Positions 1-7,170 of a DNA stretch of 16,904 bases are shown in pieces. Each line of letters opens with the position of its first letter. Position 1 is the stretch's first letter. The notes under the pieces were generated by a model that saw only the letters and a program-made list of their open reading frames with translations, did not search any database and was not told where the DNA came from. The DNA comes from an uncultured Muribaculaceae bacterium (lineage in GTDB: Bacteria; Bacteroidota; Bacteroidia; Bacteroidales; Muribaculaceae), in the NCBI GenBank assembly GCA_904502025.1, contig CAJGDJ010000037.1, positions 1-16,904 on the forward strand, given 5' to 3'. Both the position numbers and the translations under genes were made by a program.

Positions 1-17
1 GAGGGAAGAGTATTGCT

Positions 18-251
18 GTTGTGGTTTGATGTAGAAATTAGATATTAAACAACAGGTGTTAAGTGTTGAGTAATAAGGCTCACGTTGTGGTTTGATGTAG
101 AAATTAGATATTAAACAACTGAATAATTATCAAATATCGCTGCGGTATGGTTGTGGTTTGATGTAGAAATTAGATATTAAACAACGCAACTACAACGGCT
201 ACGAATGTGGGCTACGTTGTGGTTTGATGTAGAAATTAGATATTAAACAAC
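18..251. CRISPR. CRISPR array, four 36-bp repeats, cut by the left window edge
   Basis: Four identical 36-bp repeats lie at 18-53, 84-119, 150-185 and 216-251. They start GTTGTGGTTTGATG and end ATTAAACAAC. The three spacers (54-83, 120-149, 186-215) are each exactly 30 bp and unrelated to one another. Bases 1-17 are probably the end of another spacer, so the array continues to the left. The GTTG...CAAC ends, 36-bp repeat and uniform 30-bp spacers fit both type II and type VI-B (Cas13b) arrays of Bacteroidota. With no cas gene in view the type stays open. All four repeats are identical, so no decayed terminal repeat marks the leader-distal end. If the usual GTTG-first orientation holds, transcription is rightward and the leader lies outside the window. 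Confidence 0.97.
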
Positions 252-321
252 TAAAATTGTCGGTTAAACTTCGCTGGGACTTTGTCTAATTAATAATTGA
301 ATTTCTACTAACGATGTTTTA
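252..321. other. CRISPR array right flank
   Basis: This AT-rich stretch follows the last repeat and holds no ORF. I see no TAnnTTTG-type promoter pointing into the array, so it is more likely the trailer than the leader. Bases 290-308 resemble the reverse complement of the 3' half of the CRISPR repeat (see findings). Confidence 0.4.
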
Positions 322-536
322 TAGGGACAACAAGGTGATTAAGGTCAATAGGATCAACAACAGGTATCAAAGGGTGGTATATGTCAACTGGGGTTACTGA
401 GTCTGCTAATTTTGTAGATAAAGAGCATAAGGAGTGATAGGAGTAATGGGAGGTATAGGTGTGATGGCTAATTGAAATCTGAATTTCTATTTTGTAGATA
501 GAGAGCGATAGGAGATATAGGCGTAATGGGAGATAT
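322..536. repeat. Degenerate 9-bp-period G-rich tandem repeats
   Basis: Three blocks of 9-bp units are visible. Block 323-358 reads AGGGACAAC, AAGGTGATT, AAGGTCAAT, AGGATCAAC. Block 430-465 reads AGGAGTGAT, AGGAGTAAT, GGGAGGTAT, AGGTGTGAT. Block 501-536 reads GAGAGCGAT, AGGAGATAT, AGGCGTAAT, GGGAGATAT. The second and third blocks also sit in a larger duplication with an 80-bp offset (411-457 versus 491-537, about 83% identical without gaps). Because 9 is a multiple of 3, a low-complexity frame stays open on the minus strand over 308-559; I do not call it a gene. Function unknown. Confidence 0.75.
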
Positions 537-576
537 ATTTTTTGTGTGTTGATTTTCAATTTTCAATGTAATGATG

Positions 577-584
577 TATCTTTG
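577..584 (+). promoter_or_regulatory. Predicted lysC-lysA promoter (-7 box)
   Basis: TATCTTTG matches the Bacteroidota sigma-70-type -7 consensus TAnnTTTG. The expected -33 position (about 553-557) is T-rich but lacks a clear TTTG. Transcription would start near 591, giving a leader of about 85 nt before lysC. Confidence 0.6.
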
Positions 585-592
585 TAGTCAAT

Positions 593-614
593 TTGCAAAA
601 TTGGAGTTTTGCAA
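593..614. promoter_or_regulatory. Perfect inverted repeat at the predicted lysC transcription start
   Basis: The arms TTGCAAAA (593-600) and TTTTGCAA (607-614) are perfect complements separated by 6 nt. The repeat begins within a few bases of the predicted start site, so it could be a repressor operator or a 5'-terminal hairpin of the lysC mRNA. No poly-T follows it, which argues against a terminator. Confidence 0.5.
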
Positions 615-675
615 TGTGTTTTTAGAACAGATATAGTAAAGAGTTTAACGCTATTATCCTATTAATTTTTACAAG

Positions 676-1995
676 ATGAAAGTAATGAAATTTGGGGGCA
701 CATCGGTAGGATCTGCCCAACGAATTAAGGATGTCGCTAAATTGGTGACCGAACGTGGAAAGAATATTATTGTGTTGTCGGCAATGTCGGGCACAACAAA
801 TACGCTTGTTGAGATTTCGGATTATCTCTACAAAAAGAATACCGATGGAGCGAAAGAAACGGTAAATGGTCTTGAACAAAAGTATAATCGCACTATCAAT
901 GAGTTGTTTGCAACTCAAGAGTATAAGGATAAGGCGATGAAAGAGGTTAAGGCATGCTTTAACTATATTCGTTCGTTTACAAAGGATATTTTTACTTTGT
1001 TTGAAGAAAAAGAGATTTTGGCTCAAGGTGAGTTGATGTCAACTGCATTGATGAATCTATATCTTCAAGAGCAAGGCATAAATTCAGAGTTATTGCCTGC
1101 ACTTGATTATATGCGTACCGACAAGAATGCTGAGCCTGACACTCAATATATCAAGCAAAAATTAACTGCATTGCTTGAAAAGCATAAAGATGCCGATATC
1201 TATATCACACAAGGTTATATTTGTCGCAATGCATACGGCGAAGTAGATAATCTTCAACGTGGTGGTAGCGACTACTCTGCATCATTAATTGGGTCGGCTA
1301 TCAATGCTGATGAAATTGAGATTTGGACCGACATCGATGGTATGCACAACAATGACCCACGTTTTGTAGAAGGCACAGAGCCTGTAGGAGAGCTTCATTT
1401 TGAAGAAGCTGCCGAGTTGGCTTATTTTGGTGCAAAAATCTTGCACCCCACATGTGTGTTACCTGCGAAATTGAATAATATCCCAGTGCGTTTGCTCAAC
1501 ACCATGCAACCAGATGCTAAGGGTACATTGATTCATAACGCCTCATCTACTCGTTCAATCAAAGCAGTGGCTGCTAAAGATAATATCACTGCTATTAAGA
1601 TTAAGAGTGGTAGAATGTTGTTGGCTTACGGATTCTTACGTAAGGTGTTTGAAATTTTTGAGACTTACCAAACTCCAATCGACATGATTGCCACCTCGGA
1701 AGTGGGTGTGTCGGTAACTATCGACAATGAACGCAATCTTCAAAATATCGTTGATGATTTGAAGAAATTCGGCACTGTAACAGTTGACAAAGACATGGTC
1801 ATCATTTGCGTAGTGGGCGACCTCGAATGGCAAAACCAAGGATTTGAAGCTAAAGTTATTGAAGCATTGAAGGATATTCCTGTGCGTATGATTTCTTATG
1901 GTGGAAGTAACTATAACATTTCGGTGCTTGTTCGCAAAGATGACAAGATAAAAGCGTTGAACGCATTGAGCGACCATCTTTTCAAGAACAAATAA
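676..1995 (+). CDS. lysC: Aspartate kinase (monofunctional)
   Basis: This enzyme phosphorylates L-aspartate with ATP, the first committed step of the aspartate pathway to diaminopimelate/lysine, methionine and threonine; it is cytosolic. The 439-residue protein opens with the kinase signature KFGGTS (residues 5-10). GGSDYSA (196-202) and WTDIDG...DPR (217-229) complete the amino-acid-kinase catalytic domain. Two ACT-type regulatory segments follow (about 305-439), including SEVGVSV (341-347), the region where lysine binds in LysC-type enzymes. There is no homoserine dehydrogenase domain, so it is not a ThrA-type fusion. The start is fixed by the conserved N-terminal motif. A promoter and inverted repeat lie upstream, and lysA follows after 24 bp, which implies co-transcription. 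Feedback inhibition by lysine is likely from family knowledge but not proven by the sequence. Confidence 0.96.
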   Translation: MKVMKFGGTSVGSAQRIKDVAKLVTERGKNIIVLSAMSGTTNTLVEISDYLYKKNTDGAKETVNGLEQKYNRTINELFATQEYKDKAMKEVKACFNYIRSFTKDIFTLFEEKEILAQGELMSTALMNLYLQEQGINSELLPALDYMRTDKNAEPDTQYIKQKLTALLEKHKDADIYITQGYICRNAYGEVDNLQRGGSDYSASLIGSAINADEIEIWTDIDGMHNNDPRFVEGTEPVGELHFEEAAELAYFGAKILHPTCVLPAKLNNIPVRLLNTMQPDAKGTLIHNASSTRSIKAVAAKDNITAIKIKSGRMLLAYGFLRKVFEIFETYQTPIDMIATSEVGVSVTIDNERNLQNIVDDLKKFGTVTVDKDMVIICVVGDLEWQNQGFEAKVIEALKDIPVRMISYGGSNYNISVLVRKDDKIKALNALSDHLFKNK

Positions 1996-2019
1996 GTTTG
2001 CTCATATATACTTTAGCAA

Positions 2020-3165
2020 ATGACAAATTTTCCGATAGCAGAGTTTGAGAATCAACGCACTCCGTTTTATTTTTATGACATTGAGTTGCTTCGCAAAACT
2101 CTTGATGAAATAAAACGTTTTAGCAATTATCCCGGATATCATGTGCATTATGCCATCAAGGCAAATGTTAACCCTGTGATATTAGAGGAGATTAGAAAAG
2201 CCGGGTTGGGTGTGGATTGCGTGAGTGGCGGTGAAGTTGAAACGGCATTGAATGCCGGGTTTGCAGCCAATAAAATTGTTTTTGCCGGTGTAGGCAAAAG
2301 TGATTGGGAAATTGAATTAGGACTTGCTCATGATATTGAATGTTTCAACGTTGAATCATTGCCAGAGCTTGAAGTGATTCAAGAGATTGCAGCCCGAATG
2401 GGAAAAGTGGCACGCATAGCTTTGCGTGTAAATCCTAATATCGATGCTCACACTCATCACTACATTACCACCGGATTGGCTGAAAACAAATTCGGCATTA
2501 ATCTTGAGAAACTTGATGAAATCATTGATGTTGCGAAGATGATGCCTAATGTAGAGTTGCAAGGATTGCATTTCCATATTGGCAGCCAAATCACTATCAA
2601 TGATCCATTCAAACTTTTGAGCGAAAAAATAAATGAATTGCAAGCAAAATATGCCGAAAAGGGTATCTCATTCAAGACGATAAATGTTGGTGGTGGATTA
2701 GGCATTGATTATGACAATCCTAATGAAAATCCAATTCCCGATTTCAAGGGCTATTTTGATACTTTTAAGCAAAATCTTAAGTTAAGCGAAGGGCAAGAGG
2801 TGCATTTTGAGCTTGGTCGCTCGGTAGTGGGTCAATGTGGCTCATTGATAACTCGTGTACTTTATGTGAAAGAAGGTACTGAAAAGAAATTTGCAATTGT
2901 TGATGCCGGTTTTACTGAGTTGATTCGTCCGGCATTGTATCAAGCTCATCATAATATTGAAAATCTCACAAGCGATGGCGATGTTGAGAAATATGATGTT
3001 GTGGGACCGATATGTGAATCGTCGGACTGCTTTGCCGAAAATGAGATGCTACCCAAAATGAGACGTGGAGATATAATCGCCATTCGCTCAGCCGGTGCAT
3101 ACGGTGAAATTATGGCTTCGCAATATAATTGTCGCCGATTACCGTTGAGCGTTTACAAGAAATAG
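2020..3165 (+). CDS. lysA: Diaminopimelate decarboxylase
   Basis: LysA removes CO2 from meso-diaminopimelate to give L-lysine, the last step of the pathway that LysC opens; it is a PLP-dependent fold-type III enzyme of the cytosol. In the 381-residue protein the PLP lysine is K47 within YAIKAN. Other family motifs are HIGSQ (186-190), the phosphate-binding GGGLG (224-228), RPALY (303-307), CESSD (332-336, with the active-site Cys from the partner subunit of the dimer) and AYGEIMASQYN (360-370). The usual EPGR reads ELGR (264-267), a conservative departure I do not expect to abolish activity. The length is slightly short of the common 400-420 residues, but all motifs are present. It lies 24 bp after lysC and is followed by a terminator, so the two form a transcription unit. 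Confidence 0.96.
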   Translation: MTNFPIAEFENQRTPFYFYDIELLRKTLDEIKRFSNYPGYHVHYAIKANVNPVILEEIRKAGLGVDCVSGGEVETALNAGFAANKIVFAGVGKSDWEIELGLAHDIECFNVESLPELEVIQEIAARMGKVARIALRVNPNIDAHTHHYITTGLAENKFGINLEKLDEIIDVAKMMPNVELQGLHFHIGSQITINDPFKLLSEKINELQAKYAEKGISFKTINVGGGLGIDYDNPNENPIPDFKGYFDTFKQNLKLSEGQEVHFELGRSVVGQCGSLITRVLYVKEGTEKKFAIVDAGFTELIRPALYQAHHNIENLTSDGDVEKYDVVGPICESSDCFAENEMLPKMRRGDIIAIRSAGAYGEIMASQYNCRRLPLSVYKK

Positions 3166-3190
3166 AATCAATAATTTGCCGTATAAAACG

Positions 3191-3233
3191 TGGGGCATAT
3201 CGTGATTTTTGCGATATGCCTCATCTCTTTTTT
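3191..3233 (+). terminator. Rho-independent terminator after lysA
   Basis: A 12-bp stem pairs 3191-3202 with 3212-3223; its core GGCATATCG/CGATATGCC is perfect and the outer part includes one G-T wobble. The loop is 9 nt, and a T-rich run ending in six Ts (3228-3233) follows. It lies 25 bp beyond the lysA stop codon. Confidence 0.85.
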
Positions 3234-3293
3234 AAACAAATATGTAGGAATTTATGTGAATAAAAAATTCTGCTTAAAAATCGGCTAATTAAC

Positions 3294-3324
3294 TTTTAAT
3301 TACGACTCTAAAATATTAACTTTG
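3294..3324 (+). promoter_or_regulatory. Predicted promoter of the hydrolase / MurF-like / Ddl unit
   Basis: TAACTTTG (3317-3324) matches TAnnTTTG, and TTTT (3294-3297) lies 19 nt upstream as a weak -33 box. The predicted start near 3331 leaves only about 10 nt before the hydrolase ATG at 3341, so the leader would be very short. Confidence 0.6.
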
Positions 3325-3340
3325 TAGTCTGTAAAAAATT

Positions 3341-4102
3341 ATGGAAAAGAATATAACAATCAATGGCTTAAATTTCCACTACACCGTGGAGGGTAGTGGC
3401 TCACCTGTTGTGCTAATGCATGGGTGGGGGTGTAATTTAACGACTTTGGCTAGCATAGAAAATGTTGCCAAAGAGAATCACACTGTTTACAACATTGATT
3501 TCCCTGGCTTTGGTAGTTCACAAGAGCCAAGCGAAGTGTGGGGAGTGGAAGAATATACTCAACTCATTGAAGAGTTTGTAAGACTTGAAAAAATCGAAAA
3601 TCCCATTTTGCTTGGGCACTCATTTGGTGGTAGAGTGGGGATATTATACTCATCGTGCAATGAGGTGAAAAAACTAATACTCGTTGATGCTGCAGGTGTG
3701 AAGCCCCGCAGGTCGTTGAAGTATTACTTCAAAGTATATACCTACAAGATGGGCAAACGACTAATGCCACTGATTTATGGCAAAGATGGTGCTCAAAAAC
3801 GGATTGAGGAAATGCGTGCCAAAAGAGGCTCAAGCGATTACAACAATGCAAGCCCCATGATGCGTGCTATTTTAAGTAAGGTTGTAAACGAGGACCTAAA
3901 GCATTGTATGCCTAAAATAAAAGCTCCCACATTGCTTATCTGGGGAGAAAACGACACGGCAACACCATTGCGTGATGCTCAAATCATGGAAAAACTAATC
4001 CCCGATGCCGGATTGGTTTCATTCCCGGGGTGTGGTCATTATAGTTTTCTTGATAATCCCATACAATTTGCAGCAGTGTTGCGTAGCTTCTTAAAAGAAT
4101 AA
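3341..4102 (+). CDS. Alpha/beta hydrolase
   Basis: This is a 253-residue single-domain alpha/beta-hydrolase-fold enzyme without a signal peptide, so probably cytoplasmic. The oxyanion-hole segment is HGWG (27-30). The nucleophile elbow is GHSFGG (92-97) with S94 as nucleophile, the acid is probably D205 in WGENDTATP, and the base is H233 in GCGHYSF. The catalytic triad is therefore complete, but the fold does not reveal the substrate; esterase, thioesterase, amidase and C-C hydrolase are all possible. The gene begins just after a predicted promoter and is separated by 26 bp from a MurF-like gene, with a Ddl homologue next. That context suggests a role in cell-wall precursor metabolism, such as releasing or recycling an acyl or peptidyl group. 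This is inference from neighbours only. Confidence 0.88.
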   Translation: MEKNITINGLNFHYTVEGSGSPVVLMHGWGCNLTTLASIENVAKENHTVYNIDFPGFGSSQEPSEVWGVEEYTQLIEEFVRLEKIENPILLGHSFGGRVGILYSSCNEVKKLILVDAAGVKPRRSLKYYFKVYTYKMGKRLMPLIYGKDGAQKRIEEMRAKRGSSDYNNASPMMRAILSKVVNEDLKHCMPKIKAPTLLIWGENDTATPLRDAQIMEKLIPDAGLVSFPGCGHYSFLDNPIQFAAVLRSFLKE

Positions 4103-4128
4103 AATTTACAAAAAAACAAATCAAAATA

Positions 4129-5718
4129 ATGGAAATCGTATATTACATTGCCCCTATAATAGCACTCGTTAATCTCCTTCTTGAATTGAAGCGCGATTTA
4201 ATGATGTTGCAACAAAATTCATATCGCAATGAGCGTTATATGCGTTGGTTAAAAAATAGCCAAGAAACAACATCGATGTCTCGATTGACAGCATGTGTTG
4301 TATTAGGTTTTTCAATCTCAACGTATTGTCCAACTAATGTAGCGATGTATTTAATAATACTCTTTTCCGTATTCAATTCGGTGAGATTATTAAGAGCTAA
4401 ATACAAAAAACCACTTGTATTCACTAATCGTGCGAAAAGAATCTATGCTGTTGCAACAATGATTGCAGTGGCATTGATTTGTTGTTGTGGATACGGGTTT
4501 AGCAAAGGCGAGATTAATTCAATACTCTCGGCTTGTGGCACGGCAGCATTCGCATTATACCTTGGCTCTCACATAATTATGTATGTAGCAAATGTAGTGC
4601 TTGCTCCGGTTGAAAAACATATCAACAAGGGGTATTATAACGATGCAGCTCGCATTCTTGCATCTATGCCCGATTTAAAAATTATCGGTATCACAGGTAG
4701 TTATGGCAAAACAAGTACCAAGCATTATCTACACCGCATACTAAGCGAAAAATATGATGTATTGATGACCCCGGGAAGCTACAACACGACATTGGGCGTG
4801 ATTCGCACCATTCGCGAATATCTCAAGCCTTATAACGAAGTATTTATCGTTGAAATGGGTGCAAAACAACAAGGAGACATCAAAGAAATATGCGACCTTG
4901 TTCACCCCCACATGGGTATCGTTACCGCAGTAGGGGAGCAACACCTTGAATCGTTCAAATCAATAGAAAATGTACAAAGCACTAAGTTTGAATTGATTGA
5001 CGCATTGCCACAAGATGGCGTGGGCGTTGTTAATGATGATTTTGAATATGTTGCAAATCGTGAGGTTAAAAATGTGGAATGTATTCGTTATGCTGTAAAT
5101 GAAACTGCCAATGCTTCATATACTGCAACTGATATTATCTATGACGAAACAGGTACACGATTTACCATAGTGGGTGAGGGTAAAGAACTCCAACTTCATA
5201 CACGATTGGTAGGAGAGTGCAATATCTCAAACCTCATCGCGGCTGTAATCATTGCGTTGTGCCTTGAGGTGCCAGAGGATAAGATTCGCTATGCCGTTGA
5301 AAAGATTGAACAGGTGGAGCATCGCCTCAACCTCAAACGTACTCCCGGTGGTATCACAATCATCGATGACGCATTTAATAGCAATCCAACCGGGTCGAAG
5401 ATGGCGATGGATGTGTTGAGCCGTTTCAACAAAGGCAAACGCATAGTAATCACTCCAGGTATGATTGAGCTTGGCGAGAAGCAATATGAACTCAATGAGG
5501 CTCTCGGTGTGAAAATCGCTGAATGTGCCGATGTTGCAATAATTGTAGGGGAGTACAACAAAGAAGCTCTCCTTAGTGGCATAAAGCAAGGGAAAATGAA
5601 CAGCGAAAACGTGCATGCCGTGGCGTCATTTAACGAAGCTCAACGTGTGCTTGCATCTATCGCAAAAGCCGGAGATACGGTGCTTTATGAAAACGATCTT
5701 CCCGACACGTTTAAGTAA
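4129..5718 (+). CDS. Membrane-anchored MurF-like Mur ligase
   Basis: The 529-residue protein has an N-terminal region of about 160 residues with several hydrophobic helices (roughly 3-18, 51-66, 70-86, 105-123, 131-156), followed by a Mur ligase. The P-loop is GITGSYGKTST (187-197). VEMGAKQQGDI (241-251) and the segment from IVTAVGEQHLESF (264-276) are MurF-type motifs. IIDDAFNSNP and ITPGMIELG mark the C-terminal Mur ligase domain. MurF joins D-Ala-D-Ala to UDP-MurNAc-tripeptide in an ATP-dependent reaction. Here the N-terminal UDP-sugar-binding domain appears to be replaced by membrane helices, so a lipid-linked or other acceptor is plausible (inference). It is probably not the housekeeping MurF, which is soluble and lies in the dcw cluster. 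The gene lies between an alpha/beta hydrolase and a Ddl homologue that could supply the dipeptide. Confidence 0.88.
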   Translation: MEIVYYIAPIIALVNLLLELKRDLMMLQQNSYRNERYMRWLKNSQETTSMSRLTACVVLGFSISTYCPTNVAMYLIILFSVFNSVRLLRAKYKKPLVFTNRAKRIYAVATMIAVALICCCGYGFSKGEINSILSACGTAAFALYLGSHIIMYVANVVLAPVEKHINKGYYNDAARILASMPDLKIIGITGSYGKTSTKHYLHRILSEKYDVLMTPGSYNTTLGVIRTIREYLKPYNEVFIVEMGAKQQGDIKEICDLVHPHMGIVTAVGEQHLESFKSIENVQSTKFELIDALPQDGVGVVNDDFEYVANREVKNVECIRYAVNETANASYTATDIIYDETGTRFTIVGEGKELQLHTRLVGECNISNLIAAVIIALCLEVPEDKIRYAVEKIEQVEHRLNLKRTPGGITIIDDAFNSNPTGSKMAMDVLSRFNKGKRIVITPGMIELGEKQYELNEALGVKIAECADVAIIVGEYNKEALLSGIKQGKMNSENVHAVASFNEAQRVLASIAKAGDTVLYENDLPDTFK

Positions 5719-5769
5719 TGCGTAATGCACATTTCATAATTAAAAATTAATACAATAACATATAACAAG

Positions 5770-6957
5770 ATGAAAACTAACATTGGAGTATTTTTCGGTG
5801 GTCGTTCTACCGAACATGAAATATCAGTAATTTCGGCTTCACAAGCCATGCACGCTATCAATCGCGATAAATATGATGTAACACCGATATATATTACCAA
5901 ACAAGGTAAATGGTACACCGGCGAGGCTCTTTTTGAAGTAGCAAACTATCGCAATATTCCAGCATTGTTGGCAAAATGTACCGAGGTATATATGAAGCCA
6001 ATATATGATGATTACAATCTATACAAAGCTAAAAAATCATTGTTTGGCTCAGATGTGTTAACTCGTCTTGATGTGGTAATCCCTGTGCTTCATGGTTCAA
6101 ATGGCGAAGATGGAATCTTTGAAGGTGTGTTGGAATCTACCGGCATACCTTTTGCTGGTTGTAACACGTTGTCATCAGCTAATGGTATGGATAAAATCAC
6201 AATGAAGATGATTCTTCAAGCATGTGATATTCCCGTAGTTGACTACATTTGGTTTACCGACAAACAATGGTTTGCTCAACGCGATGAATTAATTGCTAAG
6301 ATTGAGGATAAATTGGGCTATCCGGTTATCGTGAAACCCGCCAACTTGGGTTCAAGCGTGGGTATTGGTCGTGCAATTGACCGCGAGCAACTTATCGAAA
6401 AAATCAACGATGCAGAGCGTTATTCAACTCGCATCATCGTTGAAGATATGGTTGAAGAACTTCAAGAAATCAACTGCTCAGTTCTAGGTGATTGCGATGA
6501 ATATCAAGCATCGGTGTGTGAAGAGCCTATCAAGAGTGGCGAAATCCTCTCATATGAAGATAAATATATGGGTGGCACAAAGGGTGCTAAAGGTATGCAA
6601 GCATCACAAAAACGCATTCCTGCCGAATTGCCCGACGACGAAACTGCACGCATTCAATTCCTTGCAAGCGAAACATTCCGTGTGCTTTCATGCCATGGTG
6701 TGAGCCGTGTTGACGTAATTATCGACCGCAAAACTCGTAATATCTACGTAAACGAAATCAACACAATCCCAGGTTCATTATCATTCTACTTGTGGGAAGC
6801 AACAGGCATTTCGTTTGACAAGTTGATGGATAAACTCGTGCAACTCGCACTCAAACGCAAACGCGAATCGGGCATGAAAACCGTTTCATACGACCAAAAC
6901 ATCTTCTCACTCGGTGGTGGCGGCGTAAAAGGAGCCAAAGGCGGCAAATTGAAATAG
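5770..6957 (+). CDS. ddl: D-alanine--D-alanine ligase family protein
   Basis: This ATP-grasp enzyme is predicted to form D-Ala-D-Ala in the cytosol. In its 395 residues, GVFFGGRSTEHEISV (6-20) carries E15, HGSNGEDG lies at 108-115, SSANGMDK (135-142) supplies the second catalytic Ser, GSSVGIG (194-200) is the nucleotide-binding loop, and NEINTIPG (328-335) binds metal. The omega-loop has YEDKY (262-266); a Tyr here marks D-Ala-D-Ala ligases, whereas D-Ala-D-Lac enzymes such as VanA have His. It is longer than DdlB (about 306) because of insertions around 50-90 and 268-280 and a Gly/Lys-rich tail (382-395). It follows the MurF-like gene by 51 bp and precedes a strong terminator. It could be an accessory rather than the housekeeping Ddl; the sequence alone cannot decide. 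Confidence 0.9.
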   Translation: MKTNIGVFFGGRSTEHEISVISASQAMHAINRDKYDVTPIYITKQGKWYTGEALFEVANYRNIPALLAKCTEVYMKPIYDDYNLYKAKKSLFGSDVLTRLDVVIPVLHGSNGEDGIFEGVLESTGIPFAGCNTLSSANGMDKITMKMILQACDIPVVDYIWFTDKQWFAQRDELIAKIEDKLGYPVIVKPANLGSSVGIGRAIDREQLIEKINDAERYSTRIIVEDMVEELQEINCSVLGDCDEYQASVCEEPIKSGEILSYEDKYMGGTKGAKGMQASQKRIPAELPDDETARIQFLASETFRVLSCHGVSRVDVIIDRKTRNIYVNEINTIPGSLSFYLWEATGISFDKLMDKLVQLALKRKRESGMKTVSYDQNIFSLGGGGVKGAKGGKLK

Positions 6958-6983
6958 AATAAATATCTATCAATCTGATAAAT

Positions 6984-7023
6984 ATGGCGGTGGGTTCTAC
7001 AAACCTATCGCCATTATTTTTTT
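6984..7023 (+). terminator. Rho-independent terminator after ddl
   Basis: A 12-bp stem pairs 6984-6995 with 7003-7014 and contains two G-T wobbles. The loop is 7 nt, and seven consecutive Ts (7017-7023) follow. It lies 26 bp beyond the ddl stop and separates the cassette from ileS. Confidence 0.85.
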
Positions 7024-7105
7024 CATTTTCTTAAAATAATTAGAGCTTTAATCTTCTCAATTACATTAAAATAAGTGGGCATTTGTATCTTTATAGGTGC
7101 GATAC

Positions 7106-7136
7106 TTTTATTTCTGCATAAAATTTTGTAATTTTG
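7106..7136 (+). promoter_or_regulatory. Predicted ileS operon promoter
   Basis: TAATTTTG (7129-7136) matches TAnnTTTG, and TTTT (7106-7109) lies 19 nt upstream as a partial -33 box. The predicted start near 7143 gives a leader of about 28 nt, too short for a T-box. Confidence 0.55.
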
Positions 7137-7170
7137 CAACTTAAAATAAATGTAACTATATAGTAACACA

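Noticed and set aside
484..501. Hairpin resembling a Cas12a repeat end (TTTCTATTTTGTAGATA)
   Set aside because: Only one fair copy exists, with a weaker variant 80 bp earlier, and both are explained by the local 80-bp duplication. There is no spacer-repeat regularity.
308..559. 83-codon ORF on the minus strand
   Set aside because: It is a low-complexity translation of the 9-bp-period repeat, which keeps frames open by its period. No translation signal or domain supports it.
591..675. Lysine riboswitch in the lysC leader
   Set aside because: The leader is about 85 nt, much shorter than the roughly 170-nt L-box, and shows no multi-stem core or terminator.
5719..5769. Possible separate promoter for ddl
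   Set aside because: No TAnnTTTG box is present in the 51-bp gap and the sequence is simple AT-rich filler, so ddl is better read as part of the same unit.
7143..7170. T-box leader before ileS
   Set aside because: The predicted leader is too short and lacks the T-box sequence; T-boxes are also not typical of Bacteroidota.
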